Made by a program: the position numbers and the translations under genes
DNA from: Rhodoferax sp. U11-2br
Lineage (GTDB): Bacteria > Pseudomonadota > Gammaproteobacteria > Burkholderiales > Burkholderiaceae_C
DNA: 64,000 nucleotides
NCBI RefSeq assembly: GCF_018619435.1
Contig: NZ_JAHFZF010000004.1
Span: 1 to 64,000 of the forward strand
Direction of reading: 5' to 3'
The notes under the pieces: model-generated
Database searches by the model: none
What the model was told of the DNA's origin: nothing
What the model saw: the letters and a program-made list of their open reading frames with translations, nothing else
Shown here: in pieces, positions 1 through 8,647 of the stretch
Numbering within the stretch: position 1 is the first letter of the stretch
Layout: each line of letters begins with the position of its first letter

Positions 1-1
1 G

Positions 2-1273
2 GACAAACTTCTGATTCGTGGTGGCCGCCCCCTGTTGGGTGAGGTCACCATCTCCGGCGCCAAAAACGCCGCCTTGCCCGAACTGTGCGCCGCGCTGCTC
101 ACCAGCGAGCCGGTCATCCTGCACAACGTGCCGCGCCTCAAAGACGTGGCCACCATGCGCACCCTGCTGGAGCACATGGGTGTCAAGACCGAGACCTTCG
201 GTGAGCGCGGTGGCATGGGTTTCCATGCGGCTGACCCGATCCGCCCCGAAGCCCCTTACGAGTTGGTGAAAACCATGCGCGCCTCGGTGCTGGCCCTGGG
301 GCCGCTGCTGGCGCGGTTTGGCCACGCCAAGGTGTCCTTGCCCGGTGGCTGCGCGATTGGTTCGCGTCCGGTGGACCAGCACATCAAGGGCCTGACCGCC
401 ATGGGTGCCGAGATTGTGGTCGAGCACGGCTACATGGTCGCCAAGCTGCCCGAGGGCCGCACCCGCCTCAAAGGCGCGCGCATCACCACCGACATGGTGA
501 CGGTGACCGGCACCGAAAACTTCCTGATGGCCGCCTGCCTAGCCGAAGGTGAAACCATCCTGGAAAACGCCGCGCAAGAGCCCGAGATCCCTGATCTGGC
601 CGAGATGCTGATCAAGATGGGCGCCAAGATCGAAGGCCACGGCACCAGCCGCATCCGCATCCAGGGCGTGGACAAGTTGCACGGCTGCACCCACCAGGTG
701 GTGTCAGACCGCATCGAGGCCGGCACCTTTTTGTGCGCGGTGGCTGCTGCCGGTGGCGATGTGCTGGCGCGCCACGCCCGCATCGACCACCTGGAGGCCG
801 TGGTCGAAAAACTGCGCGAAGCGGGTGTGACGATCACCGCTGTGGAAGACGGCATCCGTGTCCAGTCCAGCGGCGCGGCCCAGCTCAAGGCGCAGAGTTT
901 CCGCACCACCGAGTACCCGGGTTTCCCGACCGACATGCAGGCGCAATTCATGGCGCTCAACAGCGTGGCGCAAGGCACGGCCAAGGTCACCGAGACGATT
1001 TTTGAGAACCGCTACATGCACGTCAACGAACTCGTGCGCCTGGGCGCCAAGATCCAGATCGACGGCAAGATTGCCCTGGTCGAAGGTGTGCCCCAGCTGT
1101 CGGGCGCCACCGTGATGGCGACCGACCTGCGTGCCTCGGCCAGTCTGGTGATTGCCGGCCTGGTGGCCAAGGGCGAAACCTGCGTGGACCGCATCTACCA
1201 TCTGGACCGGGGTTACGACCAGATGGAAAACAAGCTGCGTGCGCTGGGTGCCGACATCGAGCGTGTCAAATAA
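2..1273 (+). CDS. murA: UDP-N-acetylglucosamine 1-carboxyvinyltransferase, start codon cut by window edge
   Basis: MurA transfers enolpyruvate from PEP to UDP-GlcNAc, the first committed step of peptidoglycan synthesis, in the cytoplasm. The frame opens with [15 protein letters not shown], the usual MurA N-terminus minus its Met, so only two bases of the start codon lie outside the window. The active-site Cys is visible in [12 protein letters not shown] (about residue 118, equivalent to E. coli Cys115), followed by the typical repeated EPT domains and a normal stop. Length (about 425 residues) is normal. A murA-hisG neighbourhood is usual in Burkholderiales. Downstream of the stop there is only a 62-base gap holding a palindromic repeat before hisG. 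Identification is secure. Confidence 0.96.
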   Translation, partial: DKLLIRGGRPLLGEVTISGAKNAALPELCAALLTSEPVILHNVPRLKDVATMRTLLEHMGVKTETFGERGGMGFHAADPIRPEAPYELVKTMRASVLALGPLLARFGHAKVSLPGGCAIGSRPVDQHIKGLTAMGAEIVVEHGYMVAKLPEGRTRLKGARITTDMVTVTGTENFLMAACLAEGETILENAAQEPEIPDLAEMLIKMGAKIEGHGTSRIRIQGVDKLHGCTHQVVSDRIEAGTFLCAVAAAGGDVLARHARIDHLEAVVEKLREAGVTITAVEDGIRVQSSGAAQLKAQSFRTTEYPGFPTDMQAQFMALNSVAQGTAKVTETIFENRYMHVNELVRLGAKIQIDGKIALVEGVPQLSGATVMATDLRASASLVIAGLVAKGETCVDRIYHLDRGYDQMENKLRALGADIERVK

Positions 1274-1290
1274 GCGTTTGAGTATTCCTG

Positions 1291-1335
1291 TTTTTATAGC
1301 TACCCACCCTTGTTGAATAAGGGCTAGAGGCCAAA
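1291..1335 (+). repeat. Dispersed palindromic repeat, copy 1 (murA-hisG gap)
   Basis: This is a clear copy of the family found throughout the window. An AT tract leads to ATAGCTAC, then imperfect arms CCCTT and AAGGG flank a short loop, followed by CTAGAGGCC and an A-run. The GAGG of the right block sits about 6 bases before the hisG ATG and is the best candidate for its Shine-Dalgarno sequence. Confidence 0.75.
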
Positions 1336-1971
1336 ATGATCACTATTGCACTGTCCAAGGGACGCATCTTTGAAGAAACCATCCCTCTCCTCAAAGCTGC
1401 TGGCATTGAGGTGCTGGAAGACCCGGACACCTCGCGCAAACTCATCTTGACCACCAACCAGCCCGACGTGCGGGTGCTGGTGGTGCGCGCCACCGACGTG
1501 CCCACCTACGTGCAGTACGGCGGTGCCGACATGGGCATCACCGGCAAAGACACGCTGCTGGAGCACGGCAGCCAGGGCCTGTACCAGCCGCTCGATTTGC
1601 AAATTGCCAAATGCCGCATCAGCGTGGCGGTGCGCTCCGACTTTGACTACAAAAGCGCCGTCAAAAAAGGCTCACGCCTTACGGTGGCCACCAAATACGT
1701 GGCGATTGCGCGCGACTTCTTCGCCAGCAAGGGTGTGCACGTCGACCTGATCAAGCTCTACGGCAGCATGGAACTCGCCCCGCTGGTGGGCATGGCCGAC
1801 GCGATTGTGGACCTGGTGTCCACCGGCAACACGCTCAAGGCCAACCACCTGGTTGAGGTCGAACACATCATGGACATCAGCTCGCGCCTGGTGGTCAACC
1901 AGGCTGCACTCAAGCTCAAACAGGCGCCCATGCGCCACATCATCGACGCGTTTGAGTCGGCTATCGCTTGA
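1336..1971 (+). CDS. hisG: ATP phosphoribosyltransferase catalytic subunit, short form
   Basis: HisG condenses ATP and PRPP in the first step of histidine synthesis. The 211-residue product starts [19 protein letters not shown] and carries the PRPP-binding region [18 protein letters not shown]. It lacks the C-terminal regulatory domain of the long form. It is therefore the short HisG type, which in known systems works as an octamer with the regulatory partner HisZ. No hisZ lies in this window, so it should be elsewhere in the genome. The ATG follows a palindromic repeat whose GAGG probably serves as ribosome-binding site. hisD, normally next, is displaced by about 3.5 kb of accessory genes. 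Confidence 0.96.
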   Translation: MITIALSKGRIFEETIPLLKAAGIEVLEDPDTSRKLILTTNQPDVRVLVVRATDVPTYVQYGGADMGITGKDTLLEHGSQGLYQPLDLQIAKCRISVAVRSDFDYKSAVKKGSRLTVATKYVAIARDFFASKGVHVDLIKLYGSMELAPLVGMADAIVDLVSTGNTLKANHLVEVEHIMDISSRLVVNQAALKLKQAPMRHIIDAFESAIA

Positions 1972-2485
1972 TCGGTTGTTGAGCGTCTTGGGCGCGGGTT
2001 GATCGTGCCATCGGCAGCAGGCGCGGTGGGTGCGTGATGGATGCATTCTCTATGCAAAAGACCTGAAGCCCTTATGTCATAAGGGCTTGTAGCTATTGTT
2101 TTCTGCGTTATGCCTGTGGATGCATTCATCTCGCGTCGCGTGGCCAAACACGATGGCAATACTTCGCGCTGGGCTTGCCATGTTGCGGGGATGCGTCAAG
2201 CCATGACCTCGGCTGAAGTTGTTGACCCAGCACAAACCAGCCTCTGGATCCCCGGGGCTATAGTGCCTTTGCGAATCTGCTCACGTCACTGATCCAGCAG
2301 CCGGTTTGATCGGCAGACCGCTGTGCTGGTTTTTCTGGGGGTGTTATGACGGTTCCTACCTGCGGCGTGTTGGCTACAGGCCTGATTTCAAGCGGCTTTG
2401 CGTGGAAGTCGCTCGGCGATGTTAAGGTGACGATCACCATATTCGGGAGACAGGTTTCTGTCTCCCTGTTGAGTCAGGCCCCGCA
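1972..2485. other. 514-base gap after hisG
   Basis: I see no convincing gene here. The only recognisable structure is a reverse copy of the dispersed palindromic repeat at 2061-2103. Open frames on both strands lack start signals and resemble no family. This is the left edge of the block that separates hisG from hisD. Confidence 0.5.
2061..2103 (-). repeat. Dispersed palindromic repeat, copy 2
   Basis: On the minus strand it reads as an A-tract, ATAGCTAC, then arms AGCCCTTATG and CATAAGGGCT, then TCAGG. The arms form a near-perfect hairpin. It is one of the best preserved copies. Confidence 0.75.
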
Positions 2486-3007
2486 ATGACACAGCTGCCG
2501 TCCCCCTCTCTTGAGGTACGCAGAGCCTTGCTTTCGGTCTACGAGGAAGTCATGTGGCTTGCAGGTCGCCCAAACGTCACTCCCGGTCGCGCACGAGCCT
2601 GGTACACACACGTTATGGCTGAGAGCGTCAAACGTCAGGTTCGCCACTTCACTGGTCAAGTTTCACAGAAAGCGGTAGCTGCTGGCGGGACCGGACTCCG
2701 ACTGGAACACTACAAGAGAATCCAGACCACGCTCACAAAGCTTGTTGATCGTCACCAAAGGGAGAATCGGGTAGACCCTGAAGAGTTCGTCCGAACACTA
2801 CTGGAATACGAGCAGGTTCATATTGTGACTGTTGAAGAGAACTACGATGCCATGCGCGCAAAAGGCGACTACGAGCAAGCAAGAATAGTGCTTGTACCTT
2901 GGAATGCGATACCTGCAGCACGGCAAGAAGAGTTGTGGAGAAAGATGCTTCGCGGCAAAGTTTCAAACGCCAAAGAGTACGCGCCCATGGCGCCTCGCGG
3001 GGCCTAA
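2486..3007 (+). CDS. Hypothetical protein, 173 residues
   Basis: I do not recognise this family. The product is charged and apparently helical and soluble, with no signal peptide or membrane segment. It opens MTQLPSPSLEVRRALLSVY and is rich in Arg, Glu and Gln. No strong Shine-Dalgarno precedes the ATG. The base composition is visibly lower in GC than the flanking his genes, and it lies between hisG and a toxin-antitoxin pair, which suggests acquisition by transfer. The open frame of 174 codons in lower-GC DNA argues that it is a real gene, but expression and function are unknown. Confidence 0.55.
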   Translation: MTQLPSPSLEVRRALLSVYEEVMWLAGRPNVTPGRARAWYTHVMAESVKRQVRHFTGQVSQKAVAAGGTGLRLEHYKRIQTTLTKLVDRHQRENRVDPEEFVRTLLEYEQVHIVTVEENYDAMRAKGDYEQARIVLVPWNAIPAARQEELWRKMLRGKVSNAKEYAPMAPRGA

Positions 3008-3245
3008 CCCTTCGTATATGGACTCCCCCACAAAAGCAAGAAACTGACCGATAGCTTGGCAGTTTGGGGATGCGCCTGCAGTCGTACATCCGGCATCTGT
3101 GGTGGTCCGTGCCGCCTTGGAATCCGCGTCACCGATGCGCCAAATGTAAAGAAAGTGGCAGGTGTGCTGACACAAGAGTTCTCGACGCCTTTGAATGTGG
3201 GGTGATCCAACTTGGTTACCTGTCTTAGCGCGGCCAGACTTGATC

Positions 3246-3271
3246 TGCTAGCATTGCTGTCAATGATGGCA
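3246..3271 (+). promoter_or_regulatory. Putative operator of the FitAB-like module
   Basis: An inverted repeat with 11-base arms reads TGCTAGCATTG, CTGT, CAATGATGGCA. Nine of eleven arm positions pair, and it ends 23 bases before the antitoxin ATG. The outer octamers TGCTAGCA and TGATGGCA each differ by one base from the Neisseria FitAB operator half-sites as I recall them. Autoregulation by the antitoxin-toxin complex is the inference. Confidence 0.5.
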
Positions 3272-3294
3272 TTTTGCATCTGAGGAGCCTACCC

Positions 3295-3552
3295 ATGAGT
3301 ACCCTGACGGTGAGAAACATTGAGCCCGCGATCAAAGACAAGTTGCGTTTGATGGCGGCTGCGCATGGTCGCTCCATGGAGGAAGAGGTGCGGTCGATTT
3401 TGCGTCAGGCCATGACGCAGGACGCCAAGCCCAGTGGGCTGGGTAGCCGCATTCATGCGCGCTTTGCTGCTATGGGTGGCGTAGCGTTGCCGCTGCCTGA
3501 TCGATCTGACTTGCCGCGTTTCGCCAGCTTTGAGGAAGGCCACAGCGCGTGA
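3295..3552 (+). CDS. FitA/VapB-like ribbon-helix-helix antitoxin
   Basis: This 85-residue protein begins MSTLTVRNIEPAIKDKLRLM, a typical FitA-type ribbon-helix-helix N-terminus. The helix AAHGRSMEEEVRSILRQAM follows, and the C-terminal tail would wrap the toxin. The start at 3295 is chosen because GAGGAG lies 7 bases upstream. A further-upstream TTG start would destroy this spacing. The stop overlaps the toxin start by four bases (GTGA), giving translational coupling. It should bind the inverted repeat just upstream and neutralise the PIN toxin. Confidence 0.88.
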   Translation: MSTLTVRNIEPAIKDKLRLMAAAHGRSMEEEVRSILRQAMTQDAKPSGLGSRIHARFAAMGGVALPLPDRSDLPRFASFEEGHSA

Positions 3553-3971
3553 TTGTTCTGGACACCAATGTGCTGTCAGAGATCATGCGCGCCAAGCCTG
3601 ATCCGACGGTGTTGACCTGGCTGGATGCACAAGCCCCCGAAGACCTGTGGCTGAACTCGGTGGTGGCGGCTGAGTTGCTGTTTGGTGTGGCCAGACTGCC
3701 AGAAGGTGCGCGCAAGCAGCGGCTGGCACAAGCGGTGTCGGCCATGTTGGAGCAGGACTTTGCCGGGCAGATCCTGAGCTTTGATCTGGGTGCAGCCTCC
3801 GTTTATGCGGTGATGCTGGCCGAGCGAGGGCGCATCGGCCAAAGTATGGCGATGGCCGACGCACAAATTGCAGCCATCTGTCTGAGTCGTGATGCCATCT
3901 TGGCGACGCGAAACACCAAGCACTTTGAGGGTTTGGGCCTGGCCCTGATCAACCCGTGGGACAGCCGATAG
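3549..3971 (+). CDS. FitB/VapC-like PIN-domain toxin (ribonuclease)
   Basis: This is a 140-residue PIN-domain protein. It starts MIVLDTNVLSEIMR, with the conserved first acidic residue Asp5. The second acidic position is in NSVVAAELLFGVARLP, and later acidic residues are in MAMADAQIAAICLSRDA, ending in the usual LATRNTKHFEGLGL strand. Such toxins cleave RNA using Mg2+ held by the acidic cluster. Translation starts at a GTG that overlaps the antitoxin stop. The acidic residues look intact, so the toxin is probably functional. FitB-type proteins favour the LDTNVLSE signature seen here. Confidence 0.9.
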   Translation: MIVLDTNVLSEIMRAKPDPTVLTWLDAQAPEDLWLNSVVAAELLFGVARLPEGARKQRLAQAVSAMLEQDFAGQILSFDLGAASVYAVMLAERGRIGQSMAMADAQIAAICLSRDAILATRNTKHFEGLGLALINPWDSR

Positions 3972-4012
3972 CCCCCGCAATACGCGCCGACTTAACCCCA
4001 CCCCACCCTACC

Positions 4013-4750
4013 ATGCGCCTAGCCCTTCTCTCCGATATCCACGGCAACCTGGCCGCTCTGGAAGCCGTCACCGCTGACCTGCGCCGCCGGGGTGTGGACC
4101 AGGTGGTGAACCTGGGCGACAGCCTGTCCGGCCCGCTGTTGCCGCGCGAAACCGCCCAGTTTCTGATGGCCCAGGGTTGGCTGCACCTGGCGGGCAACCA
4201 CGAGCGCCAGTTGCTCACACAAAGCGCCGAGCAGATGGGTCTTTCGGACGCCTATGCCCATGCACAACTCACCACCCCGGAGTTCGACTGGATCCGGTCC
4301 TTGCCGTCCAGCGTTCGTCTCAACGCCGATGTGTTTTTGTGCCACGGCTCACCGCGCAGTGATGTCGAGTACTTTCTGGAAACCCTGGATGCGGGTGTGG
4401 TCCGCCAAGCCACCGCGGCTGAGGTCGAAACCCGCCTGAGCGGTGAACTTGCGCCCCTGGTGGCCTGCGGCCACACCCATGTGGCGCGGGTGGTGCACAC
4501 CCGGCGCGGGCAGCGCGTGGTGAATCCGGGCAGCGTCGGTCAGCCAGCGTATGACGACACCCACCCGGTGCCCCATGTGGTGGAGACCGGCTCGCCTGAC
4601 GCGCGTTACGCCATCGCTGAGCAGCACAAGGACGGCTGGTGTGTGTCCCTGTTGTCGGTGCCCTATGACCACCAGTCCATGGCCCAACTGGCCAGGTTAC
4701 GTGGCCGCCCCGAGTGGGAACACGCTTTGCTGACTGGCTACATGCCCTGA
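4013..4750 (+). CDS. Calcineurin-like metallophosphoesterase
   Basis: A 245-residue metallophosphoesterase of the YfcE/MPE superfamily. Metal-binding blocks appear in order: SDIHGN at the N-terminus, LGDSLSG, GNHE, CHGSP and CGHTH. All expected His and Asp ligands are present, so it should bind two metal ions and hydrolyse phosphomono- or diesters. The substrate cannot be told. The ATG at 4013 is preferred over an earlier in-frame start because the conserved fold begins at once with MRLALLSDIHGN and the preceding residues resemble no family member. It lies inside the block that separates hisG and hisD. Confidence 0.88.
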   Translation: MRLALLSDIHGNLAALEAVTADLRRRGVDQVVNLGDSLSGPLLPRETAQFLMAQGWLHLAGNHERQLLTQSAEQMGLSDAYAHAQLTTPEFDWIRSLPSSVRLNADVFLCHGSPRSDVEYFLETLDAGVVRQATAAEVETRLSGELAPLVACGHTHVARVVHTRRGQRVVNPGSVGQPAYDDTHPVPHVVETGSPDARYAIAEQHKDGWCVSLLSVPYDHQSMAQLARLRGRPEWEHALLTGYMP

Positions 4751-4841
4751 GGACGTTGTGGATCACCCAAGTTATGCGCTGGCCCGCAGCCAGCATTTTT
4801 TAACGGGCCAGTTGGATGGCCGCTGACTTCTGACTTCAAAC

Positions 4842-5327
4842 ATGCCGATGAACATTGACACAGCCACGATGGCAGATGCCGCTGCGCTCGTGGCCATGGC
4901 GCTCACCTTCCGTAACCACCTCGAAAGAACCACCCCCACACAGGCCCAGTTTGAGCAAAGCATCGCGGTGCTGCTCAACTCGCCCGATGCGCGGTTTTTG
5001 ATCGCGTCCGACGGCGACGGCCCCATCGGTTATGTGCTGCTTCGCTTCAGGTATTCCATGTGGGTGGGCGGTGCCGAGGCCACCATCGAAGACCTGTTTG
5101 TGGATCCCAGCCGTCGCAAAAACGGTGTGGGCCGTGCGCTGATAGAGGCTGCTCTGCAGGCCGCCACAGCGCAGGGGTGTTTGTCGATGTGCCTGGATAC
5201 CAACGAGTTCAACGTCGCCTCCAACGCCATCTACACCCAGTTGGGCTTCAACGCGGTGTCCAAACGCTGGAACGGGCGCCAAATCTTCTATCGCAAACCC
5301 CTCACCACCACCGCTGTGGCCAGTTGA
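4842..5327 (+). CDS. GNAT-family N-acetyltransferase
   Basis: A 161-residue GNAT acetyltransferase. The acetyl-CoA pyrophosphate loop is visible as RRKNGVGRAL after the core strand ATIEDLFVDPS, and the C-terminal motif B region reads TNEFNVASNAIYTQLGF. The substrate (amine, peptide or small molecule) cannot be predicted. Met codons at 4842 and 4848 are both possible starts. It is followed by a degenerate palindromic repeat and then hisD. Confidence 0.88.
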   Translation: MPMNIDTATMADAAALVAMALTFRNHLERTTPTQAQFEQSIAVLLNSPDARFLIASDGDGPIGYVLLRFRYSMWVGGAEATIEDLFVDPSRRKNGVGRALIEAALQAATAQGCLSMCLDTNEFNVASNAIYTQLGFNAVSKRWNGRQIFYRKPLTTTAVAS

Positions 5328-5375
5328 CCCGCTGTGGTGGCATCACCGGCCAGGTGGCAGGTTCGGAGATTTTGG

Positions 5376-5430
5376 TGTTTTGAGGCGCTAGCCCTGGTTG
5401 AATAAGGGAAATATGCTCTATTTTTGGTAG
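5376..5430 (-). repeat. Dispersed palindromic repeat, copy 3 (degenerate)
   Basis: A weak reverse-oriented copy: on the minus strand CCCTTATTCAACCAGGGCTAG is followed by CGCCTCAAAA. The left ATAGCT block is diverged. It lies between the acetyltransferase gene and hisD. Confidence 0.5.
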
Positions 5431-5523
5431 CGTTTTGATGGCTGTTGCCCCGTGGATGACTCTGGCCGCTGCTGACCGGAGCGAGCACCCCGCTAAACTT
5501 GGGCCAACCCAAAGCCTGCCACC

Positions 5524-6849
5524 ATGAACTCAACAGCCACCCCCGCCCGTTTATCCACCGCTGACAGCTCTTTTGAGGCTGATTTCAAGGCCCGCCTGCA
5601 TTGGTCCGCCGAAACCGACGCGGGCATCGAGCAGCGTGTGGCCGACATCCTGGCCGACGTTCACACACGTGGTGATGCCGCTGTGCTGGATTACACGACC
5701 CGTTTTGACAGTCTGCAAGCCGCCACCATGGCCGAACTGGAACTGACCCAGGCTGAACTCAAGGCCGCCTTTGAGTCCTTGCCAGTGGTTCAGCGCACTG
5801 CGCTGGAAGCCGCCGCCAAACGTGTGCGCAGCTACCACGAGGCGCAGAAAAAGGCCAGTGGCCAGAGCTGGAGCTACCGCGACGAAGACGGCACCCTGCT
5901 CGGTCAAAAGGTCACCCCGGTGGACCGTGTGGGCATCTATGTGCCCGGCGGCAAGGCAGCCTACCCGAGCAGTGTGCTGATGAACGCCATCCCCGCGCAT
6001 GTGGCTGGTGTTGGCGAAATCATCATGGTGGTGCCCACCCCGCGCGGCGAAAAGAACCAGCTGGTACTGGCTGCCGCTTATGTGGCCGGTGTCACACGCG
6101 CCTTCACCATCGGCGGCGCACAAGCCGTGGCCGCGCTGGCGTATGGCACGGCCACTGTCCCGAAGGTGGACAAGATCACCGGCCCGGGCAACGCCTATGT
6201 GGCCAGCGCCAAAAAACGCGTGTTTGGGGTGGTCGGCATCGACATGATCGCCGGTCCGAGTGAAATCCTGGTGCTGGCCGATGGCACAACGCCGCCGGAC
6301 TGGGTGGCGATGGACCTGTTCAGCCAGGCCGAACACGACGAACTGGCGCAAAGCATTTTGTTGTGCCCCGACGCGGCTTACATCGCGCAGGTGCAGGCCA
6401 GCATCACCAAGCTGCTGCCCGAGATGCCCCGCCGCGAGATCATTGCCAAGTCGCTCAACGACCGTGGCGCGTTGATCCTCACGCGCAGCATGGAAGAAGC
6501 CTGCGCCATCAGCAACCGCATCGCGCCCGAACACCTGGAAGTCTCCAGCCGCGACCCGCACCGCTGGGAGCCGTTACTCAAACACGCGGGCGCCATCTTT
6601 TTGGGCGCATTCACGTCTGAGAGCCTGGGTGACTACTGCGCCGGTCCCAACCACGTGTTGCCAACCAGCGGCACCGCACGTTTCTCGTCACCGCTGGGGG
6701 TCTACGACTTCCAGAAACGCAGCAGCCTGATTGAGGTGAGCGAAGCTGGTGCCCAGATGCTCGGCCCGATTGCCGCCACCCTGGCCTACGGCGAAGGCCT
6801 GCAAGCCCATGCAAGGGCGGCGGAGATGCGCCTGAACAGGCCAGCCTGA
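5524..6849 (+). CDS. hisD: Histidinol dehydrogenase
   Basis: HisD carries out the last two steps of histidine synthesis, oxidising L-histidinol to histidine with two NAD+. The 441-residue product has the family signatures [18 protein letters not shown], the KITGPGN block, [10 protein letters not shown] with zinc-site residues, and the IAPEHLEV block containing the catalytic Glu-His. Length is normal. It stands alone in the plus direction. Upstream are accessory genes; downstream are a palindromic repeat and a convergent DUF1294 gene. It therefore cannot be read simply as part of a continuous hisGDC operon. Confidence 0.97.
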   Translation: MNSTATPARLSTADSSFEADFKARLHWSAETDAGIEQRVADILADVHTRGDAAVLDYTTRFDSLQAATMAELELTQAELKAAFESLPVVQRTALEAAAKRVRSYHEAQKKASGQSWSYRDEDGTLLGQKVTPVDRVGIYVPGGKAAYPSSVLMNAIPAHVAGVGEIIMVVPTPRGEKNQLVLAAAYVAGVTRAFTIGGAQAVAALAYGTATVPKVDKITGPGNAYVASAKKRVFGVVGIDMIAGPSEILVLADGTTPPDWVAMDLFSQAEHDELAQSILLCPDAAYIAQVQASITKLLPEMPRREIIAKSLNDRGALILTRSMEEACAISNRIAPEHLEVSSRDPHRWEPLLKHAGAIFLGAFTSESLGDYCAGPNHVLPTSGTARFSSPLGVYDFQKRSSLIEVSEAGAQMLGPIAATLAYGEGLQAHARAAEMRLNRPA

Positions 6850-6887
6850 CGCCCGCGACGCTTTGGCGAGACCGCTCGCAGGCGTAG

Positions 6888-6952
6888 TTTGCTATTTAAA
6901 TAGTAGGAAGATGCCCTTATTGAATAAGGGCTGGAGGCCGATTTGGCTTCAA
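6888..6952 (+). repeat. Dispersed palindromic repeat, copy 4
   Basis: It reads GCTATTTAAATAG, then GCCCTTATT and AATAAGGGCTGGAGGCC, then GATTTGGCTT. The right flank GATTTGGCTT also occurs after copy 8, so these two copies share extended homology. It separates hisD from the convergent DUF1294 gene and overlaps that gene's last codon region. Confidence 0.72.
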
Positions 6953-7581
6953 AGATTCAGAAAACGCCTTGCCCACGGCGAACACAGCAGCAAGAAACCC
7001 AACACGTTGAGCCAGACGGTGGCCCAGAACACCGCGCGGAACTCCCGCTTGCTGGACTTGTGCCGCAGCCACTGCTGCGCCAGCAGCGCACCCGGCCAGC
7101 CACCTGCCAGCGCCAGCAGGTGCAGGGTGGACTCCGCCGTGCGCCAGCCTTGCGCCTGCGCCGCCGACTTGTCCACGGCGTAGACAACAAAGGTCAGCAG
7201 GCTCAAACCCAGGTAGGCGCCCGCTACCCACAGCGGTGGGTGCCACAGCACCGCAACGGCGGCGTACAGCACCAGAAACAAAGGAATCGCCAACAGCGTT
7301 GCCGTGCCCCATGGGGCTGCTGCGGGGCGCTGCCGGCTTGGGCTAGTGGCCTGTGTCACCCGTGCCGCACGCACCGGCGCCACATTTCTGGCCCGCTTGC
7401 CCTTGGCGCCGGTTTCCACCTCAAACGTATAGGCCTGGTTCAGCTGTGGCCGTCCGCTGCCCGGCAAAAACGCCTTGATGTGCACAAACACCGGTTCACC
7501 ACCCTGGTCGGCTTGCAAAAAGCCAAAGCCCCGGTCGTCTTGCCAGGTGGTGAGGGTGCCGGTGAAACGGTTGGTGGCCAT
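6949..7581 (-). CDS. Cold-shock domain fused to DUF1294 membrane domain
   Basis: A 210-residue fusion. Residues 1 to about 65 form a cold-shock-like OB fold (MATNRFTGTLTTWQDDRGFGFL, then EPVFVHIKAF, the RNP-1 and RNP-2 equivalents) that should bind single-stranded nucleic acid. After a basic linker come hydrophobic segments of the DUF1294 domain, near residues 95-130 and 180-200, with VYAVDKSAAQ and the GGWPGALLAQQWLRHKSSK block typical of the family. The start at 7581 is chosen because the OB fold begins there. The arrangement is known in proteobacteria but its function is not established. It is convergent with hisD. Confidence 0.85.
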   Translation of the reverse strand: MATNRFTGTLTTWQDDRGFGFLQADQGGEPVFVHIKAFLPGSGRPQLNQAYTFEVETGAKGKRARNVAPVRAARVTQATSPSRQRPAAAPWGTATLLAIPLFLVLYAAVAVLWHPPLWVAGAYLGLSLLTFVVYAVDKSAAQAQGWRTAESTLHLLALAGGWPGALLAQQWLRHKSSKREFRAVFWATVWLNVLGFLLLCSPWARRFLNL

Positions 7582-7807
7582 GGGGCAGAAGCTTATTGAC
7601 TCGCGTCCAAACAAGTCCGGTAAACCTTCTCAGGCTTTGGCTATGGGCGCGTGATGAAGCATGACGACGCTGTTGGATTTCAGTCGTGAGTGGACGGTTG
7701 GAACGTCTGAATTCACCAGCTGCCGAAGGCAGCCCGGTGGAATGATTGATTAGCACTTTGGTGTTATGTATTGCCAGCAATCCATGCCCCTGACAATATG
7801 GCTCCGG

Positions 7808-8257
7808 TTACTTTGTAGAGTCAGCAACAGCGCCAAATTCACATTTCCGAGTGTCGGTGAATATCGGAATCGGCCCCTTCTCATAAGCAAACCCACCGAC
7901 CAAGGAATAGCTCTTTCCTTGCTCTAGGTTAACTGTGATATGCAGTTGGCATGACCGTCCCCCAGACGCTGATTCATAGTACATAAGGTTCAGTGGGGTA
8001 TTAGCAGGCACCTGCACGTAACCTGTTGGTTTGCTAACCGACCGACTGACGGAGAACAACTGACGTTTACCGGGAGGCGTTCCATTATTGTCGAATAGAT
8101 AAATGTAAATCGACTCATTTCGGTTGTATGCGCCGTTGATCGCACTCTTAATGTTGGCCGACGGGACATCGGATGGGAGCGCGTATGGCGGGATAGGCGT
8201 AGCACATCCATAAAGAATGCCTGTAATAGCGGCAAGTGATGCGAGTTTTTTTATCAT
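7808..8257 (-). CDS. Putative lipoprotein, 149 residues
   Basis: The start at 8257 gives a short lipoprotein signal, MIKKLASLAAITGILYGCAT, with lipobox LYGC and the acylated Cys at about residue 18. The mature part has a DUF2846-like feel: it contains YIYLFDNNG and PLNLMYYES, with a small glycine-rich beta-sheet domain. I do not claim the family. The region is lower in GC than the his genes. Its role is unknown, probably an envelope protein. It lies in the accessory block between hisD and hisC. Confidence 0.7.
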   Translation of the reverse strand: MIKKLASLAAITGILYGCATPIPPYALPSDVPSANIKSAINGAYNRNESIYIYLFDNNGTPPGKRQLFSVSRSVSKPTGYVQVPANTPLNLMYYESASGGRSCQLHITVNLEQGKSYSLVGGFAYEKGPIPIFTDTRKCEFGAVADSTK

Positions 8258-8647
8258 GGGAGATTCTGAGTGGTAGGGGAAAGAGATTGATAGAGCGCTA
8301 AAGCGATGTAGTCTGCGGAATTCTGCGGGATATTCTGGCGCGTTGACATAGAAAATCACTCTCTAAGCCATTTTAAATATGTGTTGTCTGCTCTTATAAA
8401 AAGAGCAAACAACCCGGCAAAACAAGTTGCGCAGTGCGGTTTCCAGGGCCTTCATGTGTTATTTCTCCCGTCGTTGATCTGACTATAGCCGCCGGTATTT
8501 GCATCTGGCCAGCCGGCTTGCGCGGTGGGTGAAGAAAACAACAACTAAGCCGGCCGTCGCCAGATACCTGCCGCGTCCCCAGCACCGCGACCACGAAGGC
8601 AAACACGAACTTCGTGCAACACGAATTTCGTGTAAACTGATTCCACG
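8258..8647. other. 390-base gap with the operator of the second toxin-antitoxin pair
   Basis: I see no gene in 8258-8590. The right end holds the tandem palindromes listed separately. The first part is AT-rich for this genome and may carry the promoter of the divergent lipoprotein gene. Confidence 0.45.
8604..8633 (+). promoter_or_regulatory. Tandem palindromic operator of the second toxin-antitoxin operon
   Basis: Two palindromes stand side by side: CACGAA-C-TTCGTG (8604-8616) and ACACGAA-T-TTCGTGT (8619-8633), with centres 16 bases apart. An extra CACGAA half-site lies at 8592-8597. The second palindrome ends 14 bases before the antitoxin ATG. The layout fits cooperative binding of ribbon-helix-helix dimers and autorepression. 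Confidence 0.65.

Noticed and set aside
3002-3008. GCCTAAC just after the hypothetical gene stop, like the end of an integron attC site
   Set aside because: No matching GTTRRRY site and no paired inner repeats follow within a plausible distance, and no integrase is near.
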